From Intestinibacter sp. (lineage in GTDB: Bacteria; Bacillota; Clostridia; Peptostreptococcales; Peptostreptococcaceae): a stretch of 11,718 bases of DNA. This document shows positions 6,901 through 11,718 of this stretch, one piece after another (within the stretch, counting starts at the first letter, position 1; each line of letters begins with the position of its first letter). The position numbers were made by a program, and so were the translations under genes. The DNA lies in the NCBI RefSeq assembly GCF_022780145.1, contig NZ_JALEXO010000333.1:1-11718 (forward strand), given 5' to 3'. The notes under the pieces are model-generated. The model saw only the letters and a program-made list of their open reading frames with translations, made no database searches and was not told the DNA's origin.

Positions 6901-8259
6901 ATGTATAATGTAGTAGTTGTAGGCGGTGGACCCGCAGGATATGTTGCAGCCATAAAGGCGACTATGTTAGGTGGAAATGTAGCAATAGTAGAAGCTGATA
7001 AATTTGGTGGAACATGTTTAAATAGAGGGTGTATACCGACTAAAATATATACGGAAAATGTCGAGATGCTAGAAGCTATAAAAGATTTCTCAAAAAGAGG
7101 AATTTCTGTAAAGATTGAAGGACAAGACATTAAAAAAGCCATAAAATATAAAAATAGAGTGACTAAGAAATTAGTTGCAGGAGTCGAGGGATTATTAAAA
7201 TCATATGGTGTGAAAATATTTAAAACAAAAGCTACAGTAAAAAATGCTAACGAAGTGATTTTGGAAAATGGAGAGACTTTATCGACTTCTAGTGTGATTA
7301 TAGCAACTGGATCTAATGTTTATAAGAGCGATATAAAAGGAGAAAATTCTAGTTTGGTATTAAAGACTACAGACGCTTTAGATTTAGAAGAAGTTCCAAA
7401 AAATATGGCAGTAATTGGTTCAGATTTTATAGCAATAGAATTCGCTCAAATATTCAATTCAAGAGGTTCTAAAGTAACTGTTATATCATTTGATGATGAA
7501 ATACTTACAGGTTTTGATGGAGAGGTAGTTACATCATTAAAGAAAACATTAGCTAAAAAGGGTATAGAAATACTAACAAATAAAGAAGTATATAGATTTG
7601 TTGAATCTGATGACAAAATAATAGTGAAACTAGCTGATGAAGAAGTAGAGGTTGATAAAGTATTATTAGCATTAGGAAGAGAAGCTAATTTAAATGGGTT
7701 AGAAGATCTAGGTATTAAGATAGAAAATGGATTTGTTTCTGTAAACGATAAAATGGAAACCTCTAAAAGAGGAATATATGCAGTAGGAGATGTGACAGGT
7801 ATAGACATGACTGCTCATGCTGCTTTTGCAATGGGTGAAGTTGCAGCTCAAAATGCCATGGGTGGACAAATCAAATTTAAAGATCAAGCATCACCAAAAT
7901 GTCTGTATACAGTACCAGAAGTCGCATCAGTTGGATTAACTGAAGAACAAGCTAGAAAATCTTACAATATAAAAGTAGGTAAATTTAGTTTCGCAGCAAA
8001 TGGAAAGGCTTTAACAGAAAGTGCGTCTGCTGGATTTATAAAAGTAATAGCAGAGGAAAAATATGGAGAAATACTTGGAGTTCATATAATAGGTAAAAAT
8101 GCAACTGAGCTTGTAAATGAAGCTGCGATATTAAAAGCATTAGAGGTACCAGCAGATGAAGCTGCAGATATGATATTTGCCCATCCGACTATTTCTGAAG
8201 TATTAAAAGAGGCATTAGTAGATGTAGATAATAATTCAATACATACACCTAAAAAATAG
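6901..8259 (+). CDS. acoL: Dihydrolipoyl dehydrogenase (E3) of the acetoin dehydrogenase complex
   Basis: A flavoprotein that reoxidises the dihydrolipoyl arm of AcoC and passes electrons to NAD+. It is 452 residues with no N-terminal lipoyl domain. Seen: FAD motif VVGGGPAGYVAA (7-18); redox cysteines Cys39 and Cys44 in GGTCLNRGCIPTK; a second FAD block IYAVGDVTG; and the C-terminal dimer motif HPTISE with His428 and Glu433. The oddity is the NAD-binding segment at 171-180. Where the family has V-I-G-G-G-x-I-G-x-E, this protein reads V-I-G-S-D-F-I-A-I-E, so the second motif glycine is Asp175 and the third is Ala178. The reading frame is otherwise intact. It sits 79 bases after acoC with its own AGGAGG (6890-6895). 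Confidence 0.92.
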   Translation: MYNVVVVGGGPAGYVAAIKATMLGGNVAIVEADKFGGTCLNRGCIPTKIYTENVEMLEAIKDFSKRGISVKIEGQDIKKAIKYKNRVTKKLVAGVEGLLKSYGVKIFKTKATVKNANEVILENGETLSTSSVIIATGSNVYKSDIKGENSSLVLKTTDALDLEEVPKNMAVIGSDFIAIEFAQIFNSRGSKVTVISFDDEILTGFDGEVVTSLKKTLAKKGIEILTNKEVYRFVESDDKIIVKLADEEVEVDKVLLALGREANLNGLEDLGIKIENGFVSVNDKMETSKRGIYAVGDVTGIDMTAHAAFAMGEVAAQNAMGGQIKFKDQASPKCLYTVPEVASVGLTEEQARKSYNIKVGKFSFAANGKALTESASAGFIKVIAEEKYGEILGVHIIGKNATELVNEAAILKALEVPADEAADMIFAHPTISEVLKEALVDVDNNSIHTPKK

Positions 8260-8265
8260 TTAAAA

Positions 8266-8316
8266 AAATTTAACAAAGAAGTAGAAAATTACACTTTGTA
8301 TTTCTTTGTTAAATTT
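8266..8316. terminator. 15-bp AT-rich hairpin after acoL
   Basis: Arms 8266-8280 and 8302-8316 are perfect complements around a 21-base loop. On the + strand no T-run follows (GATTATAAT). On the - strand the stem is followed by a run of T. It is probably the end of the aco transcript, but the terminator signal is clearer in the antisense direction. Confidence 0.55.
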
Positions 8317-8338
8317 GATTATAATAGCAAACGTTTGC
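8296..8338 (+). promoter_or_regulatory. Promoter with LacI-type operator and no gene downstream
   Basis: TTGTAT (8296-8301), 18 bases, TATAAT (8320-8325). Immediately after it comes GCAAACGTTTGC (8327-8338), a perfect 12-bp palindrome with the central AAACGTTT typical of LacI/GalR-family and CcpA-like operators. An operator in this position would block initiation. A GAGG site (8342-8345) and ATG 8358 follow, but that frame stops after three codons. Confidence 0.5.
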
Positions 8339-8375
8339 CTTGAGGGAATTTAAAAATATGACCGTTTAATATTCG

Positions 8376-8416
8376 AAAACAATAAATATTTATTGAAAAA
8401 CAATAAATATCCATTG
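8376..8416. repeat. Tandem 16-bp boxes spaced 21 bp apart
   Basis: Box 1 (8380-8395, CAATAAATATTTATTG) is a perfect palindrome. Box 2 (8401-8416, CAATAAATATCCATTG) differs at two positions. The flanking A-run repeats too, so AAAACAATAAATAT occurs at 8376-8389 and 8397-8410. The 21-bp offset is two helical turns, and box 2 overlaps the -35 of the promoter at 8414. This is what a regulator binding side by side would need. Confidence 0.55.
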
Positions 8417-8442
8417 ACATATTAAAAAAATAGATATATTAT
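8414..8442 (+). promoter_or_regulatory. Strong sigma-A promoter in the acoL-ispD gap
   Basis: A perfect -35 TTGACA (8414-8419), a 17-base spacer and -10 TATTAT (8437-8442). The predicted start is near 8449. No coding frame follows before the terminator at 8636. Confidence 0.65.
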
Positions 8443-8571
8443 TAGATTAATAAAACTCAAAAATATTTTATAAAATAAAACTCAATAAGAAGAATATTCC
8501 TATTTCAAATTGACCAATAGCAATACGAATTTTAATCTCAACTTTTTATTGAATTTAGGAATATAATTAAT

Positions 8572-8600
8572 TTGAAAAAAATTTTTATTTTAACTATAAT
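8572..8600 (+). promoter_or_regulatory. Sigma-A promoter upstream of ispD
   Basis: TTGAAA (8572-8577), 17 bases, TATAAT (8595-8600). The predicted start is near 8607. It is the best promoter candidate for ispD, but a terminator-like hairpin lies only about 30 bases into the transcript. Confidence 0.6.
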
Positions 8601-8635
8601 GAATAAGGAATAAATATAATACAAAAAATAAGGAA

Positions 8636-8662
8636 GACCTTTAGTTAAAAAGGTCCTTTTAT
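8636..8662 (+). terminator. Terminator or attenuator ahead of ispD
   Basis: GACCTTT (8636-8642) pairs with AAAGGTC (8649-8655) over seven perfect pairs with a six-base loop, followed by CTTTTATATT. It ends the upstream non-coding transcript, or attenuates ispD if ispD is read from the promoter at 8572. Confidence 0.65.
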
Positions 8663-8723
8663 ATTGAGAAAGTTTAGATTAGTTGATGTTAAATAAGGTT
8701 ATATGAATTCAAGAGGTGAAATT

Positions 8724-9440
8724 ATGAATAGTGTTGTTATTGTGGCTGCAGGAAGCGGAAGACGAATGAATCTAGACATAAATAAACAATATATAAAATT
8801 AGACGAGAAAGAAATGATAGCTCATACTATAGATGTTTTCTATAGCAATGAAAATATAGACGAAATAATTGTCTGTATAAGAGAAGAAGAAGAGTATTTC
8901 TTCGAACACGAAATATTAGATAAATACGATTTTAGAGATATAAAAATAGCTTATGGAGGAAAAGAAAGACAGGATTCAATTTATAATGGATTAAAGGAAT
9001 TAGATCCAAATAGTGATATAGTTTTAATTCACGATGGTGCTAGACCATTTGTAAGCCATGCGATAATAAATGAATCAATAGAAGTTGCTAAAGAGAAAAA
9101 AGCAGCTGTAGTAGGTGTCCCAGTCAGAGACACTATAAAGGTTATCGAAAATGGAGTAGTAAAAAGCACACCTGCTAGAGAAACTCTATGGTCTGCTCAA
9201 ACTCCACAAACTTTTGATAAAGACTTAATACTTAGAGCATATGAAAATGCATATAGCAAGAATTTTTATGGAACTGATGATTCAATGCTAGTTGAATTTT
9301 TAGGTCAAGAGGTGACAATGGTTTTAGGATCTTATGAAAACATAAAGATCACTAATCCAGAAGACATAAATGTAGCAGAACAAATTTTGAACTTAAGAAA
9401 AAAGTCAAAAATGGGAAAAAGAATGAAAAAAATTGGATAA
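8724..9440 (+). CDS. ispD: 2-C-methyl-D-erythritol 4-phosphate cytidylyltransferase (IspD)
   Basis: The third step of the MEP isoprenoid pathway: it joins CTP and 2-C-methyl-D-erythritol 4-phosphate to give CDP-methylerythritol and pyrophosphate, in the cytosol. It is 238 residues. Motifs in order: nucleotide-binding AAGSGRRM (8-15) with a following lysine, HDGARPF (103-109), RDTIK (135-139), TPQTF (160-164) and NIKITNPED (206-214). I chose ATG 8724 because AAGAGGTGA (8711-8719) precedes it and the AAGSG loop then sits at the family position; an in-frame ATG at 8703 would add seven residues. The last 14 residues are a Lys/Arg-rich tail beyond the usual end. A lipoate ligase gene follows 21 bases later, with ispF after it, so the three are probably one operon. 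Confidence 0.95.
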   Translation: MNSVVIVAAGSGRRMNLDINKQYIKLDEKEMIAHTIDVFYSNENIDEIIVCIREEEEYFFEHEILDKYDFRDIKIAYGGKERQDSIYNGLKELDPNSDIVLIHDGARPFVSHAIINESIEVAKEKKAAVVGVPVRDTIKVIENGVVKSTPARETLWSAQTPQTFDKDLILRAYENAYSKNFYGTDDSMLVEFLGQEVTMVLGSYENIKITNPEDINVAEQILNLRKKSKMGKRMKKIG

Positions 9441-9461
9441 TAAGATAGAAAGGGTAGCTAA

Positions 9462-10400
9462 ATGTTATATTTAGTAAGTGACTATAAAAACCCGTATTTT
9501 AATATTGCGCTTGAAGAGTATTTATTTTCAAGTGACGATTTTGGAGACGACATAATTATCGTATGGAGGAATGAGGAATCTATTTTTTTAGGTAAAAATC
9601 AAAATCCATATGTTGAGATAGAACATAGCTTGATAAACAATAGAAAAATACCTTTACTCAGAAGGATATCTGGTGGAGGGACTGTTTATCACGACTTAGG
9701 AAATGTCAATATGACATTTATTCAAAAGAACGTAAAATTAGATAAAATAGACTTTATTAAATACACCAAATTTATGCAGAAAATGCTCGATTATTTTGGT
9801 GTGAAAGCAACGTATAGTGATAGAAAAGACCTGTTAGTCGATGGAAAGAAGATTTCTGGCTCGGCTCAATGTATAAGAGGAAACAAATGTCTTTACCATG
9901 GTACGTTGCTTTTTAGTTCTGATTTAAATAATTTGAGTAGGTTTTTGAATACGAATAAAAAGGCTGCATCTAATGCGACTAAATCTGTTAGAAGTGAAGT
10001 AACTAATTTGAATGATTACATAGATATGGATGTAGATGAATTTGTAGACAAGATTAAAGAATATATAATTTTAAATGTGGACGATTCTAATGAAATAATT
10101 TTGAAGGATGTAGATTTAGAAAAAATTAATCAAAATGCAGAACAAATTTACAGTAAAGATAAATGGATATTTGAAAAAACTCCAAAATTTAATATTTGCA
10201 TAAAGAACCAAGATAATTTGATTGTGGAAATAAGTGTTAATAAGTGGATAATTAAATCGTTTAATATTAAATACAAGGATAGTGATAAGCAGATTATATT
10301 GGATAAGCTTATAGGAGAACTATTTTTTGAAAAAAATATTATGGAAATTGTAAATATGGAGTATAGAGAATATATTGACATAATAAAATCAGTATTCTGA
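9462..10400 (+). CDS. lplA: Lipoate-protein ligase (LplA-like)
   Basis: Activates free lipoate with ATP and attaches it to the lysine of lipoyl domains such as that of AcoC, or of a glycine-cleavage H protein. It is 312 residues, slightly short of E. coli LplA. Landmarks are the N-terminal NIALEEYL, the lipoate-binding RRISGGGTVYHD (67-78) followed by GNVNMTF, and DGKKISGSAQ (128-137) with the catalytic-type Lys130. A C-terminal accessory domain covers about 210-312. The ribosome site is AAAGGG, before ATG 9462. The gene sits between ispD and ispF with short spacers (21 and 36 bases). It has no link to isoprenoid synthesis but a clear functional link to the aco operon upstream. Confidence 0.9.
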   Translation: MLYLVSDYKNPYFNIALEEYLFSSDDFGDDIIIVWRNEESIFLGKNQNPYVEIEHSLINNRKIPLLRRISGGGTVYHDLGNVNMTFIQKNVKLDKIDFIKYTKFMQKMLDYFGVKATYSDRKDLLVDGKKISGSAQCIRGNKCLYHGTLLFSSDLNNLSRFLNTNKKAASNATKSVRSEVTNLNDYIDMDVDEFVDKIKEYIILNVDDSNEIILKDVDLEKINQNAEQIYSKDKWIFEKTPKFNICIKNQDNLIVEISVNKWIIKSFNIKYKDSDKQIILDKLIGELFFEKNIMEIVNMEYREYIDIIKSVF

Positions 10401-10436
10401 TAGACAATAATAATCGAGTAATATGAGGAGATAGAT

Positions 10437-10919
10437 ATGAGAGTTGGTATAGGATATGATGTTCACAAATTAGTTCAAGGTAGAAAATTAATATTAGGTG
10501 GAGTAGAAATTGCACATGAAAAAGGTCTTCTAGGACATTCAGATGCAGATGTTTTAGTTCATGCAATAATGGATGCTATGCTTGGAGCATTAGCTTTAGG
10601 GGATATTGGTAAACATTTCCCTGATACAGATCCAAAATATAAAGGTGCAGATAGTATAAAATTATTAGAATTTGTAAATAATTTAATAATAAGTAAAGGT
10701 TATAAGGTAAATAATATCGACAGTATAATAATTGCACAAGCACCTAAGATGGCTCCACATATTTTAAAAATGAGAGAGAATATTTCAAATGCTATAGGTG
10801 TAGATATAGATTCTGTGAATGTGAAAGCGACTACAGAAGAGGGACTTGGTTTCACGGGAAACAAAGAAGGTATATCATCACAAGCAATTTGTTCATTAAT
10901 AAAAGTTGACAACAAATAA
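10437..10919 (+). CDS. ispF: 2-C-methyl-D-erythritol 2,4-cyclodiphosphate synthase (IspF)
   Basis: Cyclises the CDP-methylerythritol 2-phosphate made after IspD and the IspE kinase, releasing CMP; a step of the MEP isoprenoid pathway. It is 160 residues, the normal length for this trimeric zinc enzyme. The metal ligands are Asp8 and His10 in GYDVHKL and His42 in GHSDADVLVHA. The conserved ATTEEGLGFTG block lies at 131-141 and FPDTDPKYKGADS near 61-73. AGGAG before ATG 10437 fixes the start. In many bacteria ispD and ispF are adjacent or fused; here they are split by the lipoate ligase gene. The promoter for the downstream proS leader begins inside its last codons. Confidence 0.96.
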   Translation: MRVGIGYDVHKLVQGRKLILGGVEIAHEKGLLGHSDADVLVHAIMDAMLGALALGDIGKHFPDTDPKYKGADSIKLLEFVNNLIISKGYKVNNIDSIIIAQAPKMAPHILKMRENISNAIGVDIDSVNVKATTEEGLGFTGNKEGISSQAICSLIKVDNK

Positions 10920-10934
10920 TAAATAATATATTAT
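10906..10934 (+). promoter_or_regulatory. Promoter of the proS T-box transcript
   Basis: TTGACA (10906-10911), a 17-base spacer and TATTAT (10929-10934). The -35 lies in the last codons of ispF. The predicted start, near 10941, is just upstream of the T-box leader. Confidence 0.6.
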
Positions 10935-10967
10935 AAAATAGATTATGAAAATAATTGAAATAAAATA

Positions 10968-11195
10968 AACGCAATGATGAAGAAATAGTAAAAATCTTGA
11001 TTCTTTACAGAGAGGAAACGTCGGTGAGAGTTTCTATGATGATGTTTTTGAACCAGTCTTTTAGCATAAAAACGGTAAAAAGTTTTTACGGGTAGGACCG
11101 TTACATCCTTTGAGAGAGCTTTTATAGCTAATTAGAGTGGTACCGCGGAATATATAACCTTTCGTCTCTTTATAAAAGAGATGAAAGGTTTTTTT
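10968..11195 (+). promoter_or_regulatory. T-box riboswitch controlling proS, proline specifier CCA
   Basis: This leader senses uncharged tRNA-Pro and lets transcription continue into proS when proline is scarce. Stem I features are AGAGAGGA (11009-11016) and a GGTG loop (11023-11026) closed by GGAAAC/GTTTCT. The specifier region reads GAA-CCA, placing the proline codon at 11053-11055. The conserved T-box, AGAGTGGTACCGCGG, is at 11134-11148; its TGG plus T matches a tRNA ending A-CCA. The terminator has 15-bp arms at 11156-11170 and 11176-11190 with seven T residues at 11189-11195. This fills most of the 310-base gap between ispF and proS. Confidence 0.93.
11156..11195 (+). terminator. Regulated terminator of the proS T-box
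   Basis: A 15-bp stem with one G-U wobble, a five-base loop and a seven-T tract. It forms when tRNA-Pro is charged. The T-box sequence just upstream would form the alternative antiterminator. Confidence 0.9.
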
Positions 11196-11229
11196 AATAC
11201 AGAAAAATTTTAAGGAGGAATAAATAGCT

Positions 11230-11718
11230 ATGAGAATGTCAAAAATGTTAATGCCAACATTAAAAGAAGTACCATCTGATGCAGAGATTACAAGTCATCA
11301 ATTAATGCTTAGAGCAGGTATGATAAGAAAAATGGCATCAGGAATTTACAACCAATTACCAATGGGTATAAGAGTATTCAGAAAAGTAGAAGATATAATA
11401 AGAGAAGAAATGAACGCAAAAGGAGCACAAGAAATATCATGTGCGTTATTAGTTCCTGCTGAATTATGGCAAGAATCAGGAAGATGGGATGTTATGGGGC
11501 CTGAAATGTTCAGATTAAAAGACAGAAATGGTAGAGATTACTGTCTTGGACCAACACATGAAGAAACTTTCACACATATAGTTAAAAACGAAATAACTTC
11601 ATACAAACAACTTCCACTTAACTTATATCAAATCGAAACTAAATTCAGAGATGAAAGAAGACCAAGATTTGGGGTTATGAGAACTAGAAACTTTACAATG
11701 AAGGATGCTTACAGCTTC
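11230..11718 (+). CDS. proS: Prolyl-tRNA synthetase, bacterial type (3' end outside window)
   Basis: Attaches proline to tRNA-Pro. 163 codons are present and the frame runs off the window end without a stop; the full bacterial-type enzyme is about 570 residues with an editing insertion. Seen: the class II N-terminal region LRAGMIRKMASGIYNQLPMG (27-46), WDVMGPEMF, GPTHEE (108-112) and the motif 2 stretch FRDERRPRFGVMRTRNFTM (139-157). These fit the bacterial form and not the shorter archaeal-type enzyme. AGGAGG at 11213-11218 precedes ATG 11230; a second in-frame ATG at 11236 is the alternative. The T-box directly upstream carries a proline specifier, which independently supports the assignment. 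Confidence 0.96.
   Translation, partial: MRMSKMLMPTLKEVPSDAEITSHQLMLRAGMIRKMASGIYNQLPMGIRVFRKVEDIIREEMNAKGAQEISCALLVPAELWQESGRWDVMGPEMFRLKDRNGRDYCLGPTHEETFTHIVKNEITSYKQLPLNLYQIETKFRDERRPRFGVMRTRNFTMKDAYSF

Larger units (their letters stand above)
8449..8662 (+). ncRNA. Candidate small non-coding RNA (or long ispD leader)
   Basis: The span between a strong promoter and a terminator holds no credible reading frame. It contains a 12-base direct repeat, AATAAAACTCAA, at 8449-8460 and 8474-8485. It also contains an interrupted stem: 8494-8502 with 8556-8564 (9 bp) and 8504-8508 with 8549-8553 (5 bp). I recognise no known RNA family. A second promoter inside it (8572-8600) means the 3' part may be a separate ispD leader. 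Confidence 0.35.

Noticed and set aside
1..11718. CRISPR array, tRNA genes, insertion sequences or attachment sites
   Set aside because: No regularly spaced repeats, cloverleaf with a CCA end, transposase-like frame or terminal inverted repeats were found. The only multi-copy short repeats are in the 8376-8485 region.

Overview
The window looks like chromosomal DNA from a low-GC anaerobic Firmicute, most likely Clostridia and probably Peptostreptococcaceae (the group of Clostridioides, Paraclostridium and Romboutsia). The evidence is the very AT-rich composition, strong AGGAGG ribosome sites, AT-ending codons, a proS T-box leader and the protein families present. The family-level placement is an inference. 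Every gene I accept is on the + strand.

Bases 1-2133 are the end of a sugar PTS region. They hold the 3' end of a SAF-domain oxidoreductase-like gene, a 258-base spacer with stem-loops and a cre-like site, then srlA and srlE (glucitol/sorbitol-type EIIC and EIIB-C2), closed by a hairpin. A SorC-family regulator (2174-3124) with its own terminator follows.

Bases 3125-8316 carry a complete acetoin dehydrogenase operon, acoA-acoB-acoC-acoL (E1 alpha, E1 beta, E2, E3). A 20-bp dyad and sigma-A-like promoters precede it. AcoC has two tandem subunit-binding domains instead of the usual one, and AcoL has a degenerate NAD-binding glycine motif. A perfect hairpin sits between acoC and acoL.

Bases 8260-8723 contain no gene but are dense with signals. 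They include an orphan promoter with a LacI-type operator leading into a three-codon reading frame, tandem 16-bp boxes 21 bp apart over the -35 of a strong promoter, a possible ~210-nt non-coding RNA, a second strong promoter and a terminator. This is the part of the window least explained by known features.

Bases 8724-11718 carry ispD, a lipoate-protein ligase gene, ispF, a proline T-box riboswitch and the start of proS. The lipoate ligase sits between the two MEP isoprenoid genes. It could supply the lipoyl group that AcoC needs, which would link this block to the aco operon in function. I saw no tRNA, rRNA, CRISPR array, transposase or integrase.
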